Source: Bolinopsis microptera
Lineage: Eukaryota; Ctenophora; Tentaculata; Lobata; Bolinopsidae
Reading direction: 5' to 3'
Assembly (NCBI RefSeq): GCF_026151205.1
Contig: NC_087079.1
Coordinates: 4,297,230 to 4,361,229, forward strand
Length of the DNA stretch: 64,000 nt
In this document: in pieces, positions 10,801 through 23,837 of the stretch
Layout of the letters: every line of letters begins with the position of its first letter
Numbering within the stretch: position 1 is the first letter of the stretch
Made by a program: the position numbers and the translations under genes
Notes under the pieces: model-generated
Database searches by the model: none
The model's input: only the letters and a program-made list of their open reading frames with translations
Told to the model about the DNA's origin: nothing

Positions 10801-13585
10801 TTTGGATCTTCAGAAGAAATGTGGCCCGGTGACATAAGAGATGGGGAGTTTGACAACGATTTGCTAAACAGAAAGTAAGGGAATAAATATTCTCACGTCT
10901 CACAGATCATGATCTTTTAAGCATGAAAATAATTCACCCCATTTCAATAATCCCATACATGTTGTTAAACTTCACAGAAAGAAAGACAGTGTGGAGAGAG
11001 ACCTGTGTCTTCAGCTGAGTCAGAGGAGTAGTGTCTGGGAAAAGGACGACGACAAAACCAGCAAGATATTCGTCTCGGGTAACAGCAACCTCAAACATAC
11101 GTCCTCAGGTGAGCTGTCGTAGTTTGCTTTTTCTCTTATACAAATATTCTCCCAACTTTATTCGCACTTCACCTGTCCTTCGCAGTACCCTCATAATACA
11201 TTTCAGGATAATAACTTAATTTGTTTATAAATGATATACGACTAATAGTTATTCATAAACTGATTTCTACCAATACGTTGCAGAAGAATCTTCTCGAATA
11301 AAAACCTCAAACCTGAGCTTGGGTTCGAAGGAGTTCTTGTCATTGAAGAAAAACAGACGGATCAGTAAAACAAGCAAGACAATTAGATCTTACAGCCTCT
11401 CTAAAGCCAAGGACTATCACAAGAAACGAGCGTATGTGATAACTACATGTTTAGATGATGCTATCTTGTAATTCCTAGTCGTTATCTTCTAACTGTTACA
11501 CTCTTGACAAGTCCTCGTTTTATATTGCATATGAGTATTGCTGAAAGCCTTATATGCAATATAATGTTCATTTTCCATTCTTAATTATAATTTTTGGAAC
11601 ATCAGTTCGTTTTGCCTTTATGCGTGTTATCTCCTACACATCTGAAGTTTAAACGATATAACTATCGTATATATATAATATATACAATAGTAAAAGATAC
11701 TATACATAGTCCCCAAGCATAGCAAACCTGTGTTTTATTTGTTGATGTTTTTAAAATCCTACAGCTAAGACTAACTTTATAGGAAGAGAACGAAGTTTGC
11801 CACAACTAGTGAGAGTGAGGAAGTGGGTTGCTACAGTGAGATAGATTGTTTGGGTAACGATATAACCACCTCGCTTATCAATGCAGGTACAGTGCAGTTA
11901 CAGTGCAAGTACAATTCGAGTACAATTATAGAATTACAACTTATATGATAGGAACCATGCATCAGTTTCGAATAAAGTTTTAAAATTACTGAGCAGCCCC
12001 TAGCGGCCTAGCCGGCTTTTGATCATGGTGAATAAAATATACAGCTCGAGGAAGCTGAAATTTATCATGCCGACAACTTAACTGCTGCTTGGTTATAATT
12101 TATTCCGTGGTTATACCCAGCAGATGTAACGGATGCCAAGAAGAAGAGAAAAGGTAAAAAGACTCCCATGGAGTTTGAGAAACGCCTGATAGCCGGAACC
12201 AAGCGATACTATATGACTAAATTAGAAAAGATGAAGTCTAAGGTCAACTTAGAAAGCAACCAGATGTAAGTGATATTTTTTTATGTTGAAAATGTTGTAA
12301 CTCAACCATGTGCATCATATACTTCACATGAGGTTTCAATACATTCTCCACAGTCCCCAAATTTCAGATCATCCGAAACCGAGCTCCGAAGATCAGTACA
12401 AGGATCGGGCCGAGAGCTGACTGAAGCATCTAACCCTCTATCGTTGGTGAGCATCCCGTCCCAGACCTGTCGCAGTCCTCTTGTGGACGGAAGAGACCAA
12501 GATGGGTCCGGTCACCTTCATCAAGGTCACAGCCCGGGGTCCCATGGCTCTAAGAAACCTACTCCTGTGTCTCTGTGTCATGGAGGAAGTGAAGATTCTG
12601 TTCTTTCGCCCATTAAGTAAGTACAGTAAACAGTGACAATTTTGTACACTGTTGATTTGTCAATGTCATGATTATAATGGAAATCAAGTTTAAAACATTT
12701 GGAAATTGGTCAAGAGTCAAATATCACTCGTGGCTCAATTTAATGATTTTGGCCTGGTAATGATATTGCAAATGTGATAGTCAGTGCAGGACGAGAAGTT
12801 CAAGTTCCACCCCAGTCTACTCACACTGTGGCAGGTCCAGCTCCAGACCAACCTCCTGTGTTATCTCCATATCCAGACTTAAAAACGTCAGAGTTGGCCC
12901 TTCCATTAAAGGTAATGGAACTCGGAGAGCTTTTTTCCACAAAAACTAAATGCCTGTTTTTCGATGGATGGATCTTCTACTTCTATATAGTTTATCAACC
13001 TAAATATCGTATCTTCGATAAATTCCATGATATTGTTAGCCCAGATAGTAAATCACTACTACATTAATCGCTAACCCAAATAACATCTTCTCCAGAACGG
13101 TTTTGCAACTCGTTAGTTTTCATAGAGAAGCCCAGTAAACCAGAAAGATCACGGTTCTTAAACGTCAACGACGAATACACCACGTCCTCTTTCAACGACG
13201 GTTTTGCTGCTCAACTTAAAGCTTCGAAAATCAAGTGAGCTCATTTTCAGTGTAACTGATCGTGCCCGATATTAACATGAAAATAACTACGTTTATCGGA
13301 TTCTTATTGAACTATAAGAGTATAAGATAAGCTGGTCCGGACTCCGGAACAGATCAGTGGTCGTGTTATAATAATATAACACGATATAATATTATAGCTG
13401 AATTGTTGAGCCATATATTTATTAGAAATCTCTCTATTTACCCAATAACTTTCAGATTACACCGAGAATTAGCGCTAGAAGAACGACTGACTCCAAACCT
13501 CACTCCAGCCTGGACCTTCTCATACATGCCGCCCACCTCGCCCTCCTACACTGACTACATCAACAGTGTCGACATCCAGACATGA
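4841..13585 (+). CDS. Unrecognised 17-exon gene, basic Ser/Lys-rich protein of about 787 aa
   Basis: I do not recognise the family. Exons: 4841-4927, 5680-5744, 6102-6249, 6690-6801, 7754-7936, 8106-8194, 8976-9210, 9439-9569, 10738-10874, 10978-11108, 11284-11431, 11783-11886, 12121-12265, 12368-12616, 12781-12911, 13096-13234 and 13456-13585 (TGA). All junctions are GT-AG and reading phase carries through every one, which is the main evidence. The ATG at 4841 has an in-frame stop just upstream. Exons 2 and 5 and the exon 4 donor are the weakest; exon 9 onward is strong. Visible features: a Cys cluster C-x5-C-x-C-x2-C in exon 2; basic, nuclear-localisation-like runs near residues 206-211 (KRKKKK), 288-298 and 529-536; a Ser/Arg-rich middle; and a Pro/Tyr-rich end (MPPTSPSYTDY). 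No membrane segment. Possible polyadenylation signals AATAAA lie at 13901 and 13993. Confidence 0.75.
5115..5670. repeat. 63-bp minisatellite, about 8.8 copies (intron 1)
   Basis: Near-identical units begin GCCCTAAACC and end CATAAACAGC. One unit is 65 bp (CCCCACAACTATG variant). Each unit holds an inverted pair AACCCC...GGGGTT about 16 nt apart that could form a hairpin. The array stops about 10 bp before the proposed exon 2 at 5680, so its last unit occupies the region where the acceptor tract should be. Confidence 0.93.
5899..6046. repeat. 83-bp direct duplication
   Basis: Two diverged copies of a segment starting CCTAATACTAATGATGATAT, at 5900 and 5983, with a few deletions in the second. 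It lies in intron 2 of the 17-exon gene and has no visible function. Confidence 0.75.
6807..7630. repeat. 55-bp minisatellite, about 15 copies (intron 4)
   Basis: Units read CTGATAATACTGCTCGGTCA, then GTTACAAAATAGAGTATTTG and TTAATTAACCTCCTC, with point variants (TCTTG, TTTTTTAATC, AGCGTGTTT). The first unit overlaps the region just after the proposed donor of exon 4, whose sequence AGAGTGAATCAACCTCC resembles the repeat's AGAGTATTTG...AACCTCC. The array may therefore have grown from that splice-site neighbourhood. Confidence 0.95.
8026..8071. repeat. AT-rich inverted repeat (hairpin)
   Basis: Two 19-nt arms, 8026-8044 and 8053-8071, pair with one mismatch around an 8-nt loop (ATAATATT). It lies in intron 5 just upstream of exon 6. 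Alternating AT sequence makes chance pairing easy, so significance is low. Confidence 0.55.
8222..8965. repeat. 15-bp minisatellite filling intron 6
   Basis: About 45-50 units of ATCTTTCTAACGCCC with variants (ATATTTCTAACGCCC, TTATCTTTCTAACAT, CTAATTCTAACGCCC) form a higher-order pattern. The array fills nearly the whole intron between the donor at 8195 and the acceptor at 8974-8975. Because the unit is a multiple of three, both strands show long open frames (IFLTP and VRKMG repeats), which are artefacts. The unit contains TTTCTAAC, which matches the metazoan branch-point pattern. Confidence 0.95.
9532..10005. repeat. 59-bp minisatellite, about 8 copies, containing the exon 8 end and its splice donor
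   Basis: The unit starts at CTTCCAACTGGATCTCTGTT, continues CGAAATGCCG, then GTTAGT, and ends in TGTGATCATTGTGATT. The first copy is the real end of exon 8 (coding to 9569, donor GTTAGT at 9570). All later copies repeat the last 30 coding bases and the donor. Because 59 is not divisible by 3, use of successive donors would change frame. Confidence 0.93.
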
Positions 13586-14903
13586 GACATTGTGGTATCC
13601 AATTTTAAGCCTCTTAAAGGATTTGAGATATCGATGATGACATTCTGAAAATATGGGAACTTTTCAAGAATCATGGTGATTGGTGATTGAGAAGGTTTCG
13701 GCAGCTTATAGAATATAGATGGGTGGTCCTGCTGACACATCACCATTGTATAAGACGTCCTCGACCATCTTGGAGGGTGTCACATTCATTCAGCGATCTC
13801 AAATCGCTAAACATTAATGCTGGAACATTCTGGAACCTAATTATTTCATAACCTGATGCTTACGAAACCTAATTCTTACGATTTGATTAACAAAAAAGAA
13901 AATAAATAGTTAGCTTAAACTAGTAGCACTAACAGTTCGTATATTTTATCATTTCCTGCGTATTAGATTGTCTACGACAATATCCTGGCTTTAATAAAGA
14001 TTAAAAAACAATTTTGCAAATGATACGAATAAATTGATTATCTTTATACCACAGCTTAACACTAGATTAAATAAATTGCATTTTTTAAGAGGCAAATAAG
14101 CATTTAAAAACTATTTTTAGTGTTTTCAATTTTTGTTTTAGGACCCGGCCGGCACTCGTCTGGTTTTTTTAAGTAGTTGCTGATTGAATTGTAAGATACT
14201 AAGTCGCCATCAAGGTTTTGGACTAAGATCGAGCAGAAAGCCTCATCACCAGCTCCCCAGAGCCCAACTTAAATTCATTGCACTATTAGTACTACTAGCA
14301 GGAACCCGTCTAACCCTAAAGTGGCGTCAGGAGACAGCAATATTTATTTATTTATCTAGTGATTTTGACACCATTTGTGGGTCCAAATTTTGGGACCTAA
14401 AGTTCTTATTCCTTTGCCAATTTTTAATTTCTTCGTACTGGTCAAAAGGCAATAAAAGCATTTACTGCATTTGACCTAGTCAAAAAGGTTTCAATAGTAT
14501 ATCTCTCACAGTTTTGCGGAAAGTTTACAAGGTTTACAAGGTTTACAAGGTTTACAAGGTTTACAAGGTTTACAAGGTTTAAAAAAACAAATCTATATTA
14601 CTATACATTGAAATAATGTCAGATCAGCGTTGCTGAAAAAGTCAAAGTCCGAAATCCAAGTAGAAATCCGTTACCATTAAAGTGTTTAAACCAAAAAATC
14701 ATCATGTCGTTCTAGAGGCGAGTGCATATCGTTCAAGCTAATAGCTAACAAAGAGATAGAAAAGCACGCAGACCCTTACAGAAAATGTGAAGATGCTTGA
14801 GATATGTCCGTGTGGGTGTGGCAAAGAAGTCAGAGATGTGATTGTGATGGTGATCAAATGTAGGGTGCAAATGAAGGGGCTGTGTCTCGCTTTATTATAT
14901 ATA
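13586..14903. other. Intergenic stretch, no supported gene
   Basis: Probable 3' untranslated region of the 17-exon gene (AATAAA at 13901 and 13993), then AT-rich DNA with one short 10-bp tandem repeat. The open frames here are short and show no motif. Confidence 0.5.
14519..14581. repeat. 10-bp tandem repeat (AAGGTTTACA)n
   Basis: About six perfect units of AAGGTTTACA ending in a poly-A stretch. It lies in gene-free DNA downstream of the 17-exon gene. Confidence 0.9.
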
Positions 14904-17136
14904 TATGGACACGTTCATTTGAGTTTGAGGATATTGGTAAATATAAGTGACCCTATTAAAAGGCACAGTGTAGTTGACTTTGTCACACTATGAAATTACA
15001 CAAACCCTTGATGGTTAGGATAATCGTCTCATCCTTTAGGCTAACTTAGTCACATAACGAAAACTTAATCAGGTGATAAGATATCTCTTAAATACGGCCG
15101 GCACGGAAATGGTTACATTGTCACACTATAAACATGTGACAGAGTAAATATGGACCCCTTGCTGCTGTTTTTGACCAAAATTTTGAGTTTCCAGTTGATT
15201 GGATGGGTACATATGACCATTTCCTACATATTTGACGACTTTTTTCGTTAGATGGTGCACTCAGGTTTCCTCTGTCACACATTTAAGAAAATATGTGAAT
15301 AATGTTTAGGGAACCCTGATAAGCAATGCTGAGTAGTGTAGGTTTATTTAATGGCATGGAAGTGCTAGGAATTGTTATTATATCATATAGTCGTAAGGAA
15401 TTAAAACACAGAAGGCACAAACAAGTTTACTTTGTCACATAATCTTGATGATATCTGAACATGTGTGAAATTGAACAAATAATGATATACCAGCTTAAAC
15501 CCCTTATATTACGTACTATGGATCAAACAACACTGCTAGTACCATGCACCAGTCACATTAATCATTATCGGGTGGTAATATGTTAACAAATAACAGTGTC
15601 ACAATTAAACTACCGCAACATGATGGTCAAAAATAGGGTAATTTTGTCACAAAAAATTATTATAACTCTGTTAGCTCCTTGCTGGCAAAATAACTAGTTT
15701 ATCGAAATTTTTTTGATGATAAAGTCACATAGTATTCTAATAGAGGAATAGTTCTTCAAAATAGGGGCAAGACATGTTTACTTTGTCACATCAGTTATTA
15801 TAAGAGTTAGGTAATCGTCATCAGATTAACCGATCTTTTTCGTAGTATGGATCGATTAATATAGGCAATAAAGCATCCTAATTCCTATGCCAATTTTAAC
15901 ACACTATCTTGATATTATTGGGGCAGGAAAAGTTAATTTTGTCACATTTTCAGTGTCTTTGACAAATTGATCTAAAATTGTTAAACTTGAGCTCTGATGT
16001 TCTGAACAATATTCTACCAATCGTTTCTGAAAGAATGTTGAATTCTAATAGAGTTATAGATCTTCAAAATAGGGGCAAGACATGTTTACTTTGTCACATC
16101 AGTTATTATTAGAGTTAGGTAATCGTCATCACATTAACAAATTTTTTTGTAGTTTGGATTGATTTATTTAGGTAATAAAGCAGCCTATGCTAATTTTTAC
16201 ACACTATCTTGAAATTGTTGGGGCAGGAAAAGTTAATTTTGTCACATTTTTAGTGACTTTGACAAATTTAACCTGAAATTGTTAAACTTGAGCTCTGATG
16301 TTCTGGACAATATTCTACCAATCGATTCTGAAAGAATGTTGAATTCTAATACAGTTATAGATCTTCAAAATAGGGGCAAGACATGTTTACTTTGTCACAT
16401 CAGTTATTATAAGAGTTATTATAAGAGACTATTTCATTCTATAATCATTGTTTTTAACCTATTTACGATTTTGTACAATTTTTTGTGACAATGTAAACAT
16501 CAACTGATCTTAACTTGCATCAACTACATTGTCATCATGTAAAGTTTTCCCGCCTTTCAAACCAAAATCAGATATAAATAATTCGCCCAAAATTTTAAAT
16601 TCCATATATTGTGACAGAATTAACCTCATTTCCCAATAACCAAGTGCCTGTATTAGCTAACTATTCAAAGCAACATATTTTAGGGCTATGATTGGTACTC
16701 CGTACTTGGTAGATCAACCATCATTTAATGAGTAAAAAGGGTTTTGAGGACACCTCACAGTAGAATAGAGGTATGGTATTCTGAGTGTGACAAAGTTACC
16801 TAAATATTGCCTCGTAACCGTTCGATCCGTGCCCTTTAACCAATGTTGTATCATAATTGTTAGATTGACCTAATCTACTATGTTTCAGACCAAGGAATGA
16901 TAATTAGACAACTGCAGTTAACTAAGTCACACAAAATTTGACATTTGAAACATTATAGTGCCTAACAACAACAGATTTTCTTTCTGAGCAGTGCATATGG
17001 GAGTGTGGGTTACGTGGCTAATGTTCAGAACTTCTGAACGTGCTAGGTTAATAGATGTCAAAATTAAGCCACTATCGTCAAAAACGCTATTATTTTTGTT
17101 TACCAATATCCTCAAACTCAAATGAACGTGTCCATA
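14904..17136. mobile_element. Uncharacterised 2.2-kb element with 38-bp terminal inverted repeats
   Basis: The sequence at 14904-14941 (TATGGACACGTTCATTTGAG and on) recurs as a perfect reverse complement at 17099-17136; similarity continues weakly outward (CGCTTTATTA versus CGTTTTATCT). Between the ends there is no transposase-sized open frame, so the element is non-autonomous. The interior is studded with a heptamer [TA]GTCACA, often preceded by ACTTTG or AATTTT, and contains a roughly 300-bp internal tandem repeat. This looks like a foldback or MITE-like DNA transposon whose subterminal repeats could be protein-binding sites. The family is unknown. Confidence 0.65.
15740..16420. repeat. About 300-bp tandem repeat, 2.2 copies, inside the inverted-repeat element
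   Basis: CTTCAAAATAGGGGCAAGAC occurs at 15754, 16062 and 16363 (spacings 308 and 301), with diverged but clearly homologous sequence between, including the TTTACTTTGTCACATCAG and GGGGCAGGAAAAGTTAATTT blocks in each copy. Confidence 0.88.
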
Positions 17137-17507
17137 TAGTAAGATAAAACGAATTTAGATTAATCTGCAATAAGCGCCACATTGTTTCAATGTTCGTCAA
17201 AAATAGATTAGAAAAAAGAATTGGATCACAAACATATCAAGTATGATTTATTCATGAAGTAAACTAATCAAACTGAACATCAAAAAAATTGTTAATTCTT
17301 TAAATTATCCCTATTCGTGCCTATAAATAATATTATAAGTAGAAATCGATCATTGAACATAATATCTTGTTGGCCGAATGATTGTTGACCCTAAGTGTTC
17401 AGTTATTGAGAGAAAGAACGGTGGGGGCAGATAACAGATACAAAATTGAGTTTTTCGAATCAAAAACATTAATTACTTTACAGCAATCATATTATTTTTA
17501 TGTGAGT

Positions 17508-20500
17508 TCAGCATATGGTAATTGCAGTTTTTTTCGCGACATGCAAAGCAGATTCCCTTCCAAGGGAATATACATCGTCATATGAAGCTTCCTTACTATC
17601 CTTAACACAATCCGAACAGATCAGTACTTTAGATCTCCACTGCTTGATTTGATATTGGTGACCTTCTCCGGTCTTTATTTTCTTGTCGCATCCTGGGCAT
17701 CTTCGACCATTTAGCAGCACCATGGGCAACTTTTCACGAAGGTCCCTAAAAGTGAAATCAGTCATCATCCAGATTAGGTTTGTAAAGTGTAAACGTTATC
17801 AGCTTAGATTAAAATAAAGTGAAGATTTTTAATAGACTGTCTGTACAGGCATTAGGTGTACTTTGCTGCATAGAGAATAGATACACGTTGTATAACTATA
17901 CCGCGGCCTGCGGAAAGGGGTTTAGAACGTTTATCAAGTATTAACCTAAAGGCGGCACCACACTCCTACAGTTTAAGAAGAATACTCACTTAAAGGCGGC
18001 ACCACACTCCTACAGTTTAAGAAGAATACTCACTTAAAGGCGGCACCACAATCCTACAGTTAAAGAAGAATACTCACTGAAAGGCGGCACCACAATCCTA
18101 CAGTTAAAGAAGAATACTCACCTAAAGGTGGCACCACAATCCTACAGTTAAAGAAGAATACTCACCTAAAGGTGGCACCACAATCCTACAGTTAAATAAG
18201 AATACACACCTAAAGGCGGCACCACAATCCTACATAGGGCCTGTCGTGATATCATGGATCGCTTAGGTTCCACCAGGATCTGGTAGTCCTCATAATTCTG
18301 CGGCTTCTATGTGTCGTCATCTCGCACAACTCCGAAAAACCGTTGTGAGTTTGGCATGTGAAAATTTGCAGCCCTCCAGAGTCCAGACATCGATTGGGTT
18401 AACGAGTTGTCGTACGTCACCGGTCACCTCAAGATCGAGTGACAGGGGGCTGAACAGGCCAGAACCCAATTGATTGGGTCTGAGGTCACGTGATTATGAG
18501 CCTGAGGTCACGTGACTATGACGTCACCAGAGCTCGTTCTCCGTTTCCCGCTCTTTGGACCAGGTGAGCTTGCATGCTTGTGAAAGTGGGTGTAAGTACA
18601 GCTGTACTGTAGTTACATCCAATTACCCCTAATAGAATGAAAATTTATTTTCTGACAGAAAGCTAGAAATTTACCAAAATATCGACTTAGTTCAAAATTT
18701 ATTTTGATGAGCACTCCTGACCTAAAATTGCACGAGAAATCGATTAAACTTGGTTTCAGAACTCAACAATGCTTCCTTATGCCTTAAAATCCATTTTTAT
18801 CGATACAATAAACATGTTGATCCTGTGGATTAATTAGTAACAGGTAACAAATGCACACAAAAAACCATCGCACTTACATTGCATTCTTAACGGGTCGATT
18901 TCGAGTGACCAATAATCGTCGTGATGATATTTATCATTTGTTTATAGGTCATGCGTTCCTGATCATCATCAGCAATCAAGAGACAGGAGCGGCGATTGCT
19001 TTAAATCAACGGTTTACGTTATTTTGTGAATTCGACCCCTGTTTTAACGGTTATCACACTTTGTCATTGAATGTATTGAGGATAGCTTTACAAATAAGAG
19101 GACCAGTAAATAAAATTGTCACAAGTGTTTCTCTCATTCACTTTCGATAAGACACAATGAAAATTCTTACTTAACCATAAGATTCGGAATTTTTCAACCT
19201 TTGAAGAATATCGGAATTTTATAAAATGTAAGTTCAATTTTTACAAAAAATCAACGAATCGTATGAAATTCCATCAGCAGTTAGTTCCAGAGTAGGGATC
19301 AGAGCAAAACGAAGGAATATAATTTCTTGCGGGAATCATTCCTGAAATATTGTCGACAGGTTCAAGTCTACTAGCAGGACGAACCCGTCTAACCCATTTT
19401 GACAGGTCACGGGACCACCACGAATTGAATTATAAAGATCTATCCAAATTCCACGAAGACTACGGACCAAGTTTAAATACTTCATTATAGTTGGATTCGG
19501 GAAGCAGTTCAATTGTGCTTTGCACGGAACAACTTATATCACGAGACCGCCATTTCTGTTGAACCGAGAGATTGCAAATCAAACTAGTTTCAATTTCAGA
19601 TCACCTTTTATGTGTTCATTTGTGGTGGACTGGTCAGTATACAAACGTGGCACGTGCGGGCATATTTCTCAGTTTGAGTTACGAATTGCTTCATGCTTGA
19701 GTTAATTAATTCTTTGTGGTCGACTTGCTTTCGATCAAAACTTCATTAAATGAAATCGCTTTAGGGACATGTGTCAAAACTTCATTACTACCAACGCGCA
19801 CCAATTAGACACCACCCTTGCAGTTGCTCTATGTAGTCGAGTTTTTCTTAGTCAGATTTGGTTGACTGTTATTTCTTTTTGAGGTCTTGACAAACAGCTG
19901 ATCATACGGTAGGCGTATGCGCGCTATATCTACGCCTTTGGCAAGATCATAGGACATAGAAGTTCAAGGAAATTTAACAACCATAACTTTAAACTTACTT
20001 GCTGGACAACAAACGCAGCCACGTCGTAATTCTCCCAATAACTGCTGTGTAGAAGAGCTGGCAGGATGAGAGAAGGAAAAGAGCGCAGAGCTTCAGGATA
20101 GCTTTACAAATATGAGGACCAGTAAATAAAATTGTCACAAGTGTTTCTCTCATTCACTTTCGATAAGACACAATGAAAATTCTTACTTAACCATAAGATT
20201 CGGAATTTTTCAACCGTTGAAGAATATCGGGCATTTTTCAGAATTTGGCCGCCAAATTTTTTTAAAGGCCTAACTCAAAATTCTAATACAAAACTTAAGG
20301 TCATGAGGCGATTCTACGTCGATTCTGAAAATTTCATGAAAAAATATTGAAACCCTATTGAGTTCTATTGTTTTGAGCGAAGTCAGTTTTGCAAATATCG
20401 CGAACTGATATATGGGCGATTTTGTTCATTTTGTGCAACTATTTGAACACAGAATCCACAGTTAGGTAGATATTGAGCTGATAATCATAGAGAATGTGTA

Positions 20501-23500
20501 GTATAGGCTTACCTTCCATATAAAGTTGGTTTCATTCAAAAATATTGATATTTGACCAATTTATGGGCCAAAATCGATCAAATTTGGTGCGTATGCCCAA
20601 ATACGGTCATATGGTTTTTGGCTCATAACTCAGTCATTTTTTGTCCAAGGTCCCTAAAAGTGAAATCAGTCATCATCCAGATTAGGTTTGTAAAGTGTAA
20701 ACGTTATCAGCTTAGATTAAAATAAAGTGAAGATTTTTAATAGACTGTCTGTACAGGCATTAGGTGTACTTTGCTGCATAGAGAATAGATACACGTTGTA
20801 TAACTATACCGCGGCCTGCGGAAAGGGGTTTAGAACGTTTATCAAGTATTAACCTAAAGGCGGCACCACACTCCTACAGTTAAAGAAGAATACTCACTAA
20901 AAGGCGGCACCATACTCCTACAGTTTAAGAAGAATACTCACTTAAAGGCGGCACCACAATCCTACAGTTAAAGAGGAATACTCACTGAAAGGCGGCACCA
21001 CAATCCTACAGTTAAAGAAGAATACTCACCTAAAGGTGGCACCACAATCCTACAGTTAAAGAAAAATACTCACCTAAAGGTGGCACCACAATCCTACAGT
21101 TAAATAAGAATACACACCTAAAGGCGGCACCACAATCCTACATAGGGCCTGTCGTGATATCATGGATCGCTTAGGTTCCACCAGGATCTGGTAGTCCTCA
21201 TAATTCTGCGGCTTCTATGTGTCGTCATCTCGCACAACTCCGAAAAACCGTTGTGAGTTTGGCATGTGAAAATTTGCAGCCCTCCAGAGTCCAGACATCG
21301 ATTGGGTTAACGAGTTGTCGTACGTCACCGGTCACCTCAAGATCGAGTGACAGGGGGCTGAACAGGCCAGAACCCAATTGATTGGGTCTGAGGTCACGTG
21401 ATTATGAGCCTGAGGTCACGTGACTATGACGTCACCAGAGCTCGTTCTCCGTTTCCCGCTCTTTGGACCAGGTGAGCTTGCATGCTTGTGAAAGTGGGTG
21501 TAAGTACAGCTGTACTGTAGTTACATCCAATTACCCCTAATAGAATGAAAATTTATTTTCTGACAGAAAGCTAGAAATTTACCAAAATATCGACTTAGTT
21601 CAAAATTTATTTTGATGAGCACTCCTGACCTAAAATTGCACGAGAAATCGATTAAACTTGGTTTCAGAACTCAACAATGCTTCCTTATGCCTTAAAATCC
21701 ATTTTTATCGATACAATAAACATGTTGATCCTGTGGATTAATTAGTAACAGGTAACAAATGCACACAAAAAACCATCGCACTTACATTGCATTCTTAACG
21801 GGTCGATTTCGAGTGACCAATAATCGTCGTGATGATATTTATCATTTGTTTATAGGTCATGCGTTCCTGATCATCATCAGCAATCAAGAGACAGGAGCGG
21901 CGATTGCTTTAAATCAACGGTTTACGTTATTTTGTGAATTCGACCCCTGTTTTAACGGTTATCACACTTTGTCATTGAATGTATTGAGGATAGCTTTACA
22001 AATAAGAGGACCAGCAAATAAAATTGTCACAAGTGTTTCTCTCATTCACTTTCGATAAGACACAATGAAAATTCTTACTTAACCATAAGATTCGGAATTT
22101 TTCAACCTTTGAAGAATATCGGAATTTTATAAAATGTAAGTTCAATTTTTACAAAAAATCAACGAATCGTATGAAATTCCATCAGCAGTTAGTTCCAGAG
22201 TAGGGATCAGAGCAAAACGAAGGAATATAATTTCTTGCGGGAATCATTCCTGAAATATTGTCGACAGGTTCAAGTCTACTAGCAGGACGAACCCGTCTAA
22301 CCCATTTTGACAGGTCACGGGACCACCACGAATTGAATTATAAAGATCTATCCAAATTCCACGAAGACTACGGACCAAGTTTAAATACTTCATTATAGTT
22401 GGATTCGGGAAGCAGTTCAATTGTGCTTTGCACGGAACAACTTATATCACGAGACCGCCATTTCTGTTGAACCGAGAGATTGCAAATCAAACTAGTTTCA
22501 ATTTCAGATCACCTTTTATGTGTTCATTTGTGGTGGACTGGTCAGTATACAAACGTGGCACGTGCGGGCATATTTCTCAGTTTGAGTTACGAATTGCTTC
22601 ATGCTTGAGTTAATTAATTCTTTGTGGTCGACTTGCTTTCGATCAAAACTTCATTAAATGAAATCGCTTTAGGGACATGTGTCAAAACTTCATTACTACC
22701 AACGCGCACCAATTAGACACCACCCTTGCAGTTGCTCTATGTAGTCGAGTTTTTCTTAGTCAGATTTGGTTGACTGTTATTTCTTTTTGAGGTCTTGACA
22801 AACAGCTGATCATACGGTAGGCGTATGCGCGCTATATCTACGCCTTTGGCAAGATCATAGGACATAGAAGTTCAAGGAAATTTAACAACCATAACTTTAA
22901 ACTTACTTGCTGGACAACAAACGCAGCCACGTCGTAATTCTCCCAATAACTGCTGTGTAGAAGAGCTGGCAGGATGAGAGAAGGAAAAGAGCGCAGAGCT
23001 TCAGGATAGCTTTACAAATATGAGGACCAGTAAATAAAATTGTCACAAGTGTTTCTCTCATTCACTTTCGATAAGACACAATGAAAATTCTTACTTAACC
23101 ATAAGATTCGGAATTTTTCAACCGTTGAAGAATATCGGGCATTTTTCAGAATTTGGCCGCCAAATTTTTTTAAAGGCCTAACTCAAAATTCTAATACAAA
23201 ACTTAAGGTCATGAGGCGATTCTACGTCGATTCTGAAAATTTCATGAAAAAATATTGAAACCCTATTGAGTTCTATTGTTTTGAGCGAAGTCAGTTTTGC
23301 AAATATCGCGAACTGATATATGGGCGATTTTGTTCATTTTGTGCAACTATTTGAACACAGAATCCACAGTTAGGTAGATATTGAGCTGATAATCATAGAG
23401 AATGTGTAGTATAGGCTTACCTTCCATATAAAGTTGGTTTCATTCAAAAATATTGATATTTGACCAATTTATGGGCCAAAATCGATCAAATTTGGTGCGT

Positions 23501-23801
23501 ATGCCCAAATACGGTCATATGGTTTTTGGCTCATAACTCAGTCATTTTTTGTCCAATCTTGATGAAAATTCATATACGAGTTCAGGGGACCACTAGCTAC
23601 AAAAAGAGCACCTAAAATTTGGGTTTTGGGCATGTTCAGGGTATTTGGCTAAATTGGGCCTGATTCGGACCAAATATGGGCGTGGCTGCCCCGCGGGCAC
23701 CGTTTGGCGGTTGGGGTCCAGGACCCCCTCAAAAGTTCGGTCACCGGTCCTAGTTTGTTGGTTACTATCTCGAAACTAAGTTTCACAAAAAAATCAGGGT
23801 G

Positions 23802-23837
<36 letters not shown>

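Noticed and set aside
18851-22613. Paired identical small proteins of 99 and 61 codons in each 2.9-kb copy
   Set aside because: They lie within a non-autonomous transposon, are duplicated only because the DNA is duplicated, and show no known domain.
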